Source: Epiperipatus broadwayi (taxonomy: Eukaryota; Onychophora; Udeonychophora; Euonychophora; Peripatidae). Taken from it: a stretch of DNA of 64,000 nucleotides. Positions 37,391 through 48,574 of this stretch are shown piece by piece. A program made the translations under genes and the position numbers. A model generated the notes under the pieces. It was not told where the DNA came from and did not search any database. It was given only the letters and a program-made list of their open reading frames with translations. The DNA is taken from positions 1,302,001 to 1,366,000 of the forward strand of contig JAQFVV010006295.1 of the NCBI GenBank assembly GCA_028023455.1, given 5' to 3'. How positions within the stretch are numbered: position 1 is the stretch's first letter; each line of letters starts with the position of its first letter.

Positions 37391-37720
37391 CATGTTGTAC
37401 AAAATTTGTTCTTAATTATATGTTATATTTCAACCAATACATTAATTACCTTTCAACAAAATTTATTATGATTTTTTAAATATCTTTTTGGAAATTCTCT
37501 TTTTAGTTTTAATAAACAAAAGAAAAGAACTATACGTTATATTATTAATATTCCAACTTAATCCCAAAGATTTTTACCTTTATTTTTAATAATAAAGTAT
37601 GTCTTATTTTCCTTCTTTTATTATGATGTATATACATATATTTATGTACCATATATATATTCATTGTTGCAATATATATATATATTTATGTTGTAGTATA
37701 TTTTTAATGGATGTTTCGGA
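37391..37720. other. AT-rich DNA with (TA)n
   Basis: Short TA runs at ~37650-37685; no gene. Confidence 0.5.
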
Positions 37721-37725
37721 TGGAA

Positions 37726-37930
37726 ATATTTAATGTGTGGAGTTATCCATTTATAATTACTTAATTAGAAAGCACTTTACCTAGAGCAGTAACCAATGAA
37801 AGCCAGCTGATCTAGGCCAAGAGTTTTACTTTAATCCTTGGCCTGGCAATTGGCTTTCATTAGCTATTGTTTTATGTGAAGGGTTTTCTAATTAAGTAAT
37901 TATAAATGGATAACTCCACACATGAAATAT
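37726..37930. mobile_element. Foldback MITE (~205 bp, near-complete hairpin)
   Basis: The left arm, starting ATATTTAATGTGTGGAG and running through TTATCCATTTATAATTAC, is mirrored almost perfectly at the right end (GTAATTATAAATGGATAA ... CTCCACACA). Inner arms also pair (AATGAAAGCCA with TGGCTTTCATT, AGGCCAAG with CTTGGCCT), so nearly the whole element folds into one hairpin around a ~17-base loop. It is bordered on both sides by TA-rich DNA, a common MITE target. No ORF. The superfamily is undetermined. Confidence 0.8.
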
Positions 37931-40055
37931 CAAAAAAAAAATATATATATATTGTGCATTATTATCCATGATCATCCACTATCATATATTGGTTTACTTG
38001 TTGATTAAAAATTGTTAAATGTCTGAACAATTATTAAATGGTAAGAAAAGTAAGATTGTTTAAAAATTTGTCCAATTTTTATTGCAAAGAATTGCATTGA
38101 GTTTTATATATATACTTGGAAATTACTGAAATAAATTTTTCAATTTAATTAATTTTCAAATCGTGCATGTGTGTATTATTTATTAACATGTAAAGGATAT
38201 AAATAAATAATAAATGAATTGTTAATCCTATTAATCAATGTCTATAAAATGAAATTGAATTTTTAATTTAATGTACAATACACTAATCAATATAGAATAT
38301 GTATTGTATCCTGCTGTTTGTTGATAAGATTTTTTCTGGTCTCATTAATTTGTATGACATATATTAAAAATTATTTTATGCATGCCGGATGATGTGATTA
38401 CCTGTTCATTTGTTAGATTTTTAATAGTGCCTCACAATAATGATAAATTGGAACTGGATTTAATCATTAAAATTTAACTTGTTCTGTAAAGTTTTTTCTA
38501 TATTATATTTTTACTCATTATATATTTTTTTGCATATCCTCATTACTTTAATTATATTTGTTTTTATCCCAAATTTATGTTTGTTACTTTAATTCTCACT
38601 CTCTGTATATTTTGCCACATAGCAGCAAAAGGAGCAACATGCTCACCTTTCTCTAATGTTAATTTTTATCCTAATCAAAATAATGGTTATTTAGTAATTA
38701 ATCTAATAAAAAAAATAAAGAACCAACAAACAGCATTCTTGTCTTTCTTTTATAAGACCATTTATTTTTTTTGTTTTCATATTTGAACTTTTGCACTTCA
38801 AAATATTTAACAAAGCAACCAAATTCACTTTTAAAATGCCATTTCAAGATCAATGAATCAAGTAGTAATCTTTCTTTCACTTGCTGTACATATTTCAATA
38901 ACATTCCTCATCAGTCTTCCCACTTGTTTTGTTACAATTTCTCCTAAATTCAGTGTTGTTGTTTTATATAAAAACTTCTTTATATGTGAGATTAATCTTC
39001 AAGTTCTAAAATTTCTTATATTTGATTATCTCTTCTGAATTGTATTGCAAACATTTTTTTTCTAACTATCTCATTCTCTTTGTAACCCTCAATAATGAAA
39101 TTGAAATCTCATTGGTTCTCTGTATTTTTGTTACTCTATTAATTCACTGATTTCATCATTATGAAATCTTTTTTTTAAAAGTAATACAAATGAAGGCTTA
39201 ATTATTTTTATCTTATAATCATTTTATATATTCTTGTTTTTTTTTAAAAAATACATTACTATTTTTATTTTAAAATTTAATAGCACTTGCTTCATTCCGA
39301 TAGCCTTACTTTTTCTCAATTATATTTTTTATTCTATTGCATATTTTTAAATCTACCTCCCCCATCATCTTTTATTTTCTTTTTAATTTTGCATCTGAGA
39401 TTTTTTAAACTTTCTCTACTTATCATCCAGTATAATTGTGCTGTTCATTTTTCTTTAATCTTATTTTAACCATCTCATTGCTAATTCAGTGTTATTTTTT
39501 CTCTTGAATTTCTAAAGTATATGCAATCTTTAGCTTTCTGTATTAATTTTAAATTAAGTAGGTGGTCGTAGCGTAAATAATTTTATTCTATTGTTATATC
39601 CATTAAAATTATTTTTTTAAATATGGTTTTGAATACTGTTATTCTGAAAACGTTGTTTCTTGACGTATTGTAATCGAATTTGAAAATTTTATGAAGTTGA
39701 ATCAAGTCATTCAAATACATATCTATAATTATAGGATAAAAGGGGGAAATACTTAAAAATATTGCTATAATTTCATGCTTACAAAAAAAATTACTAATCA
39801 AGCAAAAAATGTTTTAACATTAATTGAATCAAATTAAATATGATTTATTAGCATAATTTAAATGTAATTTGTCCACACAATTTATTATTGAATATTAAAA
39901 AAAAACGTTAGTCAATAAGAAATAAAAATTTTAAAAAATAATTATTTTCATTTACTTGTTTAAGTAGAAATTCTACATTGCTTGTGTGACAAAATATTTG
40001 ATAATAAAAGTTATTGTTACATTTTTGTTTACCATTATCAAACTCACTCCATTCA
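37931..40055. other. AT-rich DNA, no gene seen
   Basis: Short ORFs (38577-38786, 38698-38904, 38853-39038, 39287-39469, 39583-39801) are rich in Phe/Leu/Ile/Ser and mutually overlapping, as expected from composition. Confidence 0.55.
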
Positions 40056-40059
40056 CAAT

Positions 40060-40290
40060 ATTGACACCATCCTCCTCAGATAAATACAATAATGATTATT
40101 ACTAACTATTTTCTAAACTAGAGATTATCTCTAGCACAGATATAAACTTTAAATTTCAGTTAAGGATTAATATATCTGATATTTTAAACATAACTGGGCC
40201 AGTTGATGAGTGCTGGTTCAGCACAATATGCATCTTGGGGGTCAGTTGTCTTTTATTGTGTCTTTATTTATATGAATTTTTAAAAAAAAT
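40060..40290. repeat. R1 dispersed repeat, copy b
   Basis: Shares with 46760-47000, in the same orientation, aactagagattatct, gggccagttgatgagtgct and atgcatcttgggg; a stretch in between is deleted. It contains GTGCTG-GTT-CAGCAC, a perfect 6-bp hairpin directly after TTGATGA. Confidence 0.65.
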
Positions 40291-40550
40291 GGGGAAGATA
40301 TGGATCGTTTAATGTATCTATAAAAAAAATAAAGGTTATATCATTTTTGTATAGTGGCAAAAAAAAAAAAAAAAGGGTAAAATATTAAATGGTCCATTTT
40401 GTGACATTTTTGTTGTTGTTGACGTAAAGATAAATTACAAACTTTTAATGTTTTATTTATAAAGGGATGTTGCTGTGGAAATGTATAACATATTTCACAC
40501 TTATTATATAATGCAAATATATATATATATACAGTAATTATATATATATG

Positions 40551-41540
40551 TAAAGTATAACTTTAAAAATGTTATCCACTTAGGAGCGCCTTCGACTATC
40601 TCATAGTCTTTGTCAACAAGCACTTTGAAAGGCTAACCTTCCCACAATTTCATGATCTTAACATTTTCTGCCTGTCTGCTCATTAAGTCTTGTTTGTATT
40701 TGTATATTAGCATAGCTTCCTTTATTTTCCTTTTGTTGTTATTTTTTTTTCAATTTGCATAATTTTACATTATTATAATTGAAGTTAAAACCATAAATAC
40801 ATTACTTATAGTCATAAAAAACGGATGCTGAAAGATTATTTATTTTGCAATTTTATTTCATTTTCTGAACTCTTCCAATGTGCATCTCAATTCCTCAATA
40901 TATCCACTACCACCCTTACATATATACTTATAAATGATGCAATTTTTATTTATAAATGAGGTTTTATCTTTAGAGTTATTTATTAATCTGTTTAATGTAG
41001 GAGGTGTGTAAAATGTAGTAACACATATATCTTTACATTTTTTTTTTTTTTTATAAAATTTACTTGGTCAATTCAAAATATATGGTATTGATATCCAAAT
41101 TTTTTTACTAGCAAGAGAATCAATATTATTATTAATATTTTTATTCGTATATTCCGTATTAAAATTTTTAATAACATTATATATGATTATAATTGTAGCT
41201 AACATTTAACAATTCATTCAATTGCATTTCAATATTTTTAGCTTTATCCGATGAATATTTACAAAGACTATTATTTTTAAATAAGAAGGACTTTAAACCT
41301 TCCATTTTATGTGACATTATTTTTTTTACTATTGGTGTAATAGTCATACAGTAATTCAGATTACATTGATTTCTAGTCATTTTAAGATCAAGAAACTGAA
41401 CGGACATTGAATTTTCACCTGTTTTTATCCATTTTAAGCCATTTAAATTATTTAATTCTTTGAACAACTCTTTAATTATATTTGGCATGCTGCATACAAA
41501 AATATCATTGACATATCGATAATATATAGTAATATTTTTT
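40551..41540 (-). mobile_element. Penelope-like element, left arm (RT 3' part and C-terminus)
   Basis: Read on the minus strand, the arm starts at the RT catalytic motif, YRYVNDIFV (~41521-41495), where the usual YVDD has Asn for the second Asp. A KELFKELNNLNGLKW and then a VQFLDLKMTRN segment follow, the FLD motif being typical of Penelope-like RTs. Then comes a linker ending near 41177. Further downstream with frameshifts are an FYTPPT segment, CIIYKYICKGG (~40930-40900), which looks like the start of a GIY-YIG endonuclease, ELRCTLEEF, and an IQIQTRLNEQ-type tail. The N-terminal two thirds of the RT are missing. The arm ends at ~40551 after cctaagtggataac and aaagttatacttta, sequences mirrored at 43280-43320. 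Confidence 0.85.
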
Positions 41541-42127
41541 CTGATATGTCGATGATGTTTTTGTATGCTGCAGGCCAAATACAATTAAAGAGTTGTTCAA
41601 ACAATTAAATAATTTAAATGGCTTAAAATGAATAAAAACAGATGAAAATTCAATGTGCGTTCAGTTTCTTGATCTTAAAATAACTAGAAATAAATATAAG
41701 CTGGATTACTGTATGACTATTAAACCAATAGTAAAAAGAGGTTATATTTCATATAAATCAAGAGTGCCAATGTCACATAAAATGGCAGTTTAAAGTCCTT
41801 CTTATTTAGAAATAATAGTCTTTGTAAATATTCATTCGATAAAGCTAAAAATATTGAAATGTATTTGAATGAATTTTTATATATTGGCTACAGTTATAAT
41901 CATATATATAATGTCATTAAAAGTTTTAATATGAAATATAAGAATAAAAAAATATGGATATCAGTACCATATATTTTGAATGATCAAGTAAATTTTATAA
42001 GGAAAATTTATAAAGGTATATGTGACATTAAATTTTACGCACCTCCTACAAAATGCATCATTTATAAATGGATATGTAGGTGTTGTAGCTGATATAGAGT
42101 GGGATCGAGATGCACATTGGAAAAAAG

Positions 42128-43001
42128 GGTTGTTGTGATTTATGCCCAATGTGGCCGCTTGATGGCATTGTTGCTTGCAAAAATAATGAAATGTAATGTT
42201 ACCGGGCCGATAATCTTTTACTTTCTGTTCTCCAACAATTTTTTAAAGTATTATTAAAAAATTCATGAACAATCATTATTTTCTAAATTACATTTTTTAA
42301 TTACATTATACATTTCAGCGCCTAGCACAAACCAAGCTTTCAGCGTGCAGCACTGGAATATGTGGGGGGTGTCCGATGGTTTTGCTGATCCAAAAGATTG
42401 GCCAATACATGCCCTACTTTGAGCAAATCAAGCTTTTGGCACATAGCACTGAAATGTATGATGAGGATGACAATGGTTTTGATGATCCAAAGGATCAGCC
42501 AATACATACACTAGTCTGAGAAAACAAAGATTATGATTTTCAAAACAATGTAGGACAACCATTTTATTACTCTCGTAGCTGTTCTCCTGCAAGCGTGCCT
42601 TTTCGTGTGACTTATGTGAAATGGTTCTGGGAAATATCCTTTTGAAATTGTTTTCATCTTCCAAGATGTGTAGGGAAGCGCACAATGAGCTTACAATTAT
42701 TAGTATGTAATAGTATGTCAGGTAAGGTGTAAGATCGTTACCTTCAATGCACATAAAAACACTTATGGCTAGTTGAATTCTATCCACCCTCACATCATAT
42801 GGTAGCGATCTGTGAAGTGTGTGCTATTTCCATAGTGACTCAAAGCACAGTGTGCAACACCATCTAGACCTGCTATAATGGCTAATATGAACAGAACTGT
42901 TCTATAGGCTGTAAATTGGGCCACGTAAATGGCATATTTCTGTGCTTTTGCAGAGAAACAACACCATCAAGCAGCCACATTGGGTGTAACTCACAACTAC
43001 C
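42128..43001. mobile_element. 874-bp TIR transposon with perfect 8-bp target duplication
   Basis: The left end GGTTGTTGTGATTTATGCCC and the reverse complement of the right end GGTAGTTGTGAGTTACACCC start an inverted repeat of ~70 bp that continues through CAATGTGGC(C/T)GCTTGATGG. The octamer gaaaaaag flanks it on both sides (42120-42127 and 43002-43009), and removing the element plus one octamer restores the Penelope reading frame. GG termini and an 8-bp duplication would fit Merlin-like or MULE-like elements; I cannot decide between them. Internally, a ~96-bp tandem duplication and a 121-codon minus-strand ORF (42428-42793) with no recognisable domain are present. A 92-bp relative with the same ends lies at 51541-51632. 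Confidence 0.9.
42331..42520. repeat. ~96-bp tandem duplication inside the TIR transposon
   Basis: Units start at ~42334 and ~42430. Both carry aagctttt/c, cagcactg/tagcactg, atggttttg(c/a)tgatccaaa and ggccaatacat/agccaatacat. On the + strand both units read a similar GFADPKDWPIH / GFDDPKDQPIH peptide, in different frames. Confidence 0.8.
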
Positions 43002-43509
43002 GAAAAAAGAACCAAAGAGCACTTGCTGTTATTAAAAAGGTTTCAGAAAACAAAACAAAATTGCTAAGTAAATAATGGTTTTAACTTCAATTATAATAAT
43101 GTAAAAATACTGCAAATTGAAAAAAATAACAGCAAAAGGAAAATAAAGGAAACTATGCTAATATACAAATACAAACAAGTCTTAATTAATAGCTATGCAG
43201 CAAATGTTAAGATCATGGAATTGTGGGAAGGTTAGCCTTTCAAAGTGTTAGTTGACAAAGACTACAAGGATAGTCAAAAGCAGTCCTAAATGGATAAAAA
43301 AAATTTAAAGTTATACTTTATGTGTATTGATTCGAAGAAAGTTAGACATCAAATTATAATATTATATATATATATATTTGTATTAGATATTTATTTGAAA
43401 GAGTATATAATTGAGGTGAAGCACTTATTTACTGAGCTTCCTATGATATATATGTGTATGTGTGCCTAATATATTAACAAGAATTGAACAGAATTATCAC
43501 AAAAGAATA

Positions 43510-44632
43510 CACCTGGGTCTCGTTTTATGCGGTAGATAGGTTCCTCAGAAAATCGCACAAAAGAAATCGCACAAAAATAGACGTAACTTACCTTGAAAAT
43601 GGGGGATACAGACTGTGATTTTTCAAAAATCGGATAAAAGCAAAGCACCAACGTAAAATTACTTTAAAATTCGCGCGCAAAAAAAAATAAGGAAATAAAA
43701 TATGACTAATAAAAAATTTCAAATTTGAAAAAAATTGATACAAGACAAACTTTTTTTAACTATAATAGTTAATTTTATTCAGAACTATATTTTTATGCAT
43801 AATTTACAGTAATTTACATTTTTTTTATACACGTTTTAATTATTATTGCTATTTGCTTATAAACAGGTTCATTTGCAAACTGGTAAAAAATCAGATTCTT
43901 CACAAGAGGAAATACAACTAGCACCAATTTCACTCTCATGTTGTATTAATGGTTTTCTGGTGACAACGTAATTAGTAATTAATCTAACAACTAAAAATTA
44001 AATTTTTATTTTTGTCTTTAATTTTTTAATTTTCAATTCCGTTTAAAAATCAAATTTCGTTTCACATCACATTAATTTCAGGTCGCCTTAAGTAATTTTT
44101 AAATTGTTAATTACAATTAAAAATCAGATTTTAATTTTTAATTGTCAAATTTAATTGTGTCCACTGCTATTACTCACCTTTTAAAAATAAACTTGCGGAC
44201 ACTAAATGATTAATAATTGATTATGTTCTTTTTTAAAAAGCAAAAACAATGTGATTTAAAATCAAAATTAACATGCACAATGTTTGAACAAATTTACATT
44301 ATAATCTTGTGAAATTTAATGTGTATACATAAAATGTGGAAATCATGATTTTAATTTCATTATTGCATAAAATCTTACTATTATAAAGCACTGAAAATAT
44401 TGAAATTATTAAGATGAAAGTCGAATCCCAATAATTTGCTATTATTTTAAATATGACGTAAGTGCATGGAATTTATTATTTAAAGTAATAGTGCATTATC
44501 AGAGTTCGACTTTCGATCTAATACAGTGTCAATGCATAAAAGCAAACTGCATACAAAAATATTAAGAAGAAACATGAATCACATAACTTCAAAATCACGT
44601 TAAATGAATCCGCGTAAAACGAGACCCGGGTG
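43510..44632. mobile_element. pogo/Tigger-like non-autonomous transposon, copy 2
   Basis: Ends CACCTGGGTCTCGTTTTATG and, reverse-complemented, CACCCGGGTCTCGTTTTACG, with TA on both outer borders (43508-43509 and 44633-44634), the target duplication of the Tc1/mariner superfamily. Apart from indels the ~1.1-kb interior aligns along its length with copy 1 at 3831-5026. Copy 2 has better conserved ends and an extra ~60-bp segment near 44512-44575. No transposase is encoded. Confidence 0.85.
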
Positions 44633-44634
44633 TA

Positions 44635-45985
44635 CTTGTATTTTATAGAAGATGAGATTATTAGCATTTGAACAGAATTTAGAGTAATATGAAATTATTC
44701 CTAATGGAAAACAAATTCAAGTGTTCATAGTTGTCTATGATATCAATCTTTCACCCATTGTCAAAAATGGCTTACAAAAAGTCAATAGAACTTACTAATA
44801 TTTTTATTGGAAGACTATAAAAATTTGTTAACATCCTTAGTTTTTCCAAAGTGGGATTTGATATTATGCTTAGTATAAATGAATTTTTTTATCATATTGA
44901 ACATGATGTTATGTGAAAGCAATATTTGAAATATCCATCCAGATTATAGAAGATTCAAGAAAATGCTATGAAACTGCCAGCTGATGGTAATTTCATTATC
45001 TCATTTTACAATAAGGAGAAGCCAATCTGAATTATAGGATGTATTTGGGCAGTCACTAAAATAAATCTATCTGTTTGTTGGGAAGTGTTCAATTATATGA
45101 CATGATTTTCATCATTGATTAGACCAATTTTATTACTCATGACAACATTAGCATTCACAACAAGAACCAGTGATTTTGAAATAGTAGCTTACACTTAAAC
45201 ATTCTGCTTGTGAAGCATGAAGGATTATTTTAGTATAGTAGACTGTTTGGATCTGATTGGTATCTTCATGATTTTTTTTTTACAATCTTCTCTACTGATC
45301 CCTCATAGCATTGATTTTTAATCACAGTTCTCCCACCTTAAATTAACATAGTTACAACTATTCTTGTTTGTAAAATATTAAACTATTTAGTATTTTGAAC
45401 CTCAATACTTTAGATAATCATGCACATATATCCAATTATCTTTTTTCACAAGAGTATCAAACTGATATAAAATTTCCTCAGTTATATATTAACATCTATT
45501 TAAGGTTTTTATCTATAATAAAAAAGAGAAAACTTTATGTTTGCTTGTCAAAACATGTAACATAAATATGCCATATGTTTTCTTTATTTTATCCAATGTC
45601 TGCATGAGAAAATTACTATATATCTAGTGATAAAATTTGGCTTATATTACAACCCTTTTTATTAGTTTTTTTTTTTTTATGTTTAACCTGATGATATGTG
45701 TTATAATGTAAATACAGTATCATTATACAAAAAAAAGTTGACAAAAATTATATTATTCTTTAAATTTTCATAAGTAATCAATTTCTTTAAGGTAATTTTT
45801 TATTATTTTATCATTTAAAAAAAAATATTTTTTTATTGCTTTTATTATATATATAGTCTAGCTCAATTTTTACTTTTAGGCATTGTTCATTTCTTTTTAT
45901 TAATGTATTTTTTTTTTATAACATTAGAATTTTTAATATCACCTTAATGTTTCACATGTTTTTAAATTTATATCAATTCACTTAC
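44635..45985. other. AT-rich DNA, no gene seen
   Basis: No supported feature. Confidence 0.5.
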
Positions 45986-45989
45986 TGCT

Positions 45990-47060
45990 TATTAGTAATT
46001 TTTATTAGTCATTCATTAGATTAGAGATTAGCCACTTAATGAATAATGTTTCTGTGATATAATTTTCACTACACTACTCTCTCACAAAGTAGGGACTGTT
46101 TTTTATCCACTTTTAGTACTTTGTGGAGATGTGTAATTATAAACATATGACCAAAAACATAAACTAGCACTCATCATTGGCCTAGATCAGGGATGCCCAA
46201 CCTTTAACTTCACGCGAGCCAGTTGAGAATTTAAAAAAATTTGGGGAGCCACAATTATATATTGCATTTTTCATATTACATTATAAACATAATTCACAAA
46301 CTAAAAAAAAAACTGGTGTAATATGTTAAAAAGAAAAAAAATGTAAATACATTTTATTTATATTTATTTATTAAAAATTTGGTAACATACATATAAATTA
46401 CAATTACAGGAAAAGTATATTTTAATTATTTTATTTAATGTGAAACCTGACACTGCATATCATTATCGTTTATATTGTAAAAATGTTTATTTTTTAGTGT
46501 GTGCATGTGGCGTCAAGGAACATAAAATATTTTATCAATTTTTCTTGAAGAGTGCAATGCGAGCCACATTAAATGGTTGCGTGAGCCACATGTGACTCGC
46601 GAGCTACTGGTTGGGCATCCCTGGCCTAGATCATAATCTCTTATGCATATTTTTATCATTGTTTAATGTATATATAAATATCCAATTATTACAGTTTAAT
46701 TGATAACCATCAAACAGACTGCCCTCACAATTTTGACACAAATCACTTAATGGAAGTATATTAATAATTTTTATTAGTCATTCTTTAGACTAGAGATTAT
46801 CCATTTAATGAATAATGCTTCTGTAGTGTATTTTTTACTACACCACTCTCATGCCAGATAGGGTCTGATTTTGATCTCAATTAATCTGTAGTTATTGGCT
46901 ATCTATATATCTGAAATCATAAAGATATGTGTAAGAGATTATGATCTGGGCCAACTGATGAATGCTAATTCAGCTTAAAATATGCATCTTGGGGTATTAC
47001 ATCTTTTTCACATGTCTTTGGTCATATGTTTATGATTACACTACAAAAACATTATTTACT
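45990..47060. repeat. R1 dispersed repeat, copy c (compound, split by hAT)
   Basis: A block containing ttagtcattcattagattagagatt occurs at ~45998-46090 and again at ~46765-46860. A second block, aacatatgaccaaaaacat plus a tagcactcatcattggcctagat segment, occurs at ~46140-46187 (continuing at 46624). It recurs inverted at ~46930-47040 (gagattatgatctgggccaac ... ggtcatatgtttatgatta). The compound is therefore partly direct and partly foldback. It is split by the hAT element 46188-46623. Confidence 0.7.
46188..46623. mobile_element. hAT-family MITE, 436 bp, perfect 8-bp target duplication
   Basis: The ends CAGGGATGCCCAACC and GGTTGGGCATCCCTG are perfect inverted repeats. Subterminal motifs (gcgagcca near both ends) also pair. 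The octamer gcctagat occurs at 46180-46187 and 46624-46631. Ends of CAGGG(G/A)TGCCCAA type with an 8-bp duplication are diagnostic of hAT. There is no transposase; mobilisation would need an element elsewhere. Confidence 0.93.
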
Positions 47061-48510
47061 TACTGTATATATTTATTTATACATTGATTGAAAAATTGAT
47101 TTCAAAAGTTTATTTTGACACTGTATAATAGTGACCTGATAGAAATGTGATGAAGAATTCAGCAAAAATTTATTCAAATTAAGTAGAAACGCAATAAAAT
47201 AGCTGTTAATACATCTTAAAATATGTAAAAAAAAAAAAAAATTAAGAATCTAGTGACTAGAAAGAAATAATATATAAATTTGGCCTGAATTTTTCTTGAA
47301 ATATTAAGTTGTTTGAATTGAATTTATCTCACTTTAGATATATTATGATAGGTTTGTTTAATTTTCTTGTATTTGCAAGCTTTTTTTTTTTTTTATTAAC
47401 CTGTTGTTGTGATTTACTCATATATTGGGAACAAAATATGGATAATAAGGTAGAAACAAAATTATAACTATTAATGAGATTTTTGACTTTCAGTTTGAAA
47501 TAGTGGATATAAAAGTTATGCTATAGTTTTATTTTGAAAAATTTATTAACTTCACACGTTCATTTAATTTGTGATTTTTTTAAAAATATAATAAAATAAT
47601 TCAGATTAGTGTTAATCACAAACATTATATCTCATTACATAATGTCACAAAAAGTGGTTTTTTATCTTTGCATATGTAGTAAAATTAATGCATTGTCAGT
47701 ATATACTTTTGAAGCCAATTTCTTGATAAATTACAATTTCATCACTGGGAAAAGGAAGAGGGAAAAAGTTAGTAATTTTATTTTGTTGATATCTTAATGT
47801 ATGTATATAATTTTTAAAAATGTAAATGTATCTTTGTTATTAATATTTCATGCGATTTTTATCTACTTTATTTTAAATTTTGATCTAGTTTTTATAAGCT
47901 ATAAATATTTTAAAATATTTTTTATAAACCTGTTTTTATTACATAGTGAAAATTAAGAAATAATAAAGACTAAAGAAGTGTTGTAAATTATTTATATTTG
48001 TTAATGTTAAAAACATCTTTTCTTTGTATAGACACATGCATGGATTTAAAATATCTACAGTTAATACTTTTTTTTGTTAATTGTGTTTTGTTTCTGTGTT
48101 AATGTTTACATATGATTTTTAAATATGCTAGTATAAACATTGTAAAGGGTAGCTTACAATGCAAAGATTCCTAATAAGATCGGCCTACTTATTGAATCCA
48201 ATCCATTTGAAATTTGCATTAATAATGGGGAGATTATTTATTTATTATTAACACATATATACATGTACAACACATATATATTTATTCACAGTGAATTAGG
48301 GAACTCACAATAAATTATTATTTTGTAATAAATTTAATACAACCAATATTTTAGAAAATAATATTGTATATATATGCTATTTGATTAATAAACTGTAATG
48401 TATATTTTTAAAAAAAAATTAAAATTGAATATTAATTTATAGTCAGATGACTTAGGGATAGCCTGAGGTCAAGTTAGGTGGCCGTGTGTGAAAATAAAAC
48501 TGATTTTATT

Positions 48511-48574
48511 ATTCTATTTTTTATCTGTAATCTAAGCGTTTCATTCTATTTTTTATCTGTAATCTAAGCGTTTC
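48511..48574. repeat. Perfect 32-bp tandem duplication
   Basis: The unit beginning attctattttttatctgta and ending aagcgtttc is present twice without a mismatch (48511-48542, 48543-48574). Confidence 0.9.

Larger units (their letters stand above)
41541..43320 (+). mobile_element. Penelope-like element, right arm (RT 3' part and GIY-YIG), interrupted
   Basis: A mirror of the left arm with ~10-20% differences. It begins RYVDDVFVCCRPN with intact YVDD at 41545-41556, then ELFKQLNNLNGLK, VQFLDLKITRN and an MSHKM segment. An open part at 41859-42092 contains NQVNFIRKIYKG-like sequence, FYAPPT and CIIYKWIC. The frame continues into RCTLEK at 42119, is broken by the 874-bp transposon 42128-43001, and resumes with RTKEHL after it. 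A C-terminal part NYNNVKILQIEKNNSK (~43089-43136) and KETMLIYKYKQ follows, typical of the end of GIY-YIG Penelope proteins. Stops (for example at ~41627 and ~41790) make it a pseudogene. Confidence 0.85.

Noticed and set aside
42428-42793. 121-codon minus-strand ORF inside the 874-bp transposon as its transposase
   Set aside because: No DDE-type motifs recognised; the opposite strand shows a better duplicated peptide signal. Left undecided within the transposon entry.
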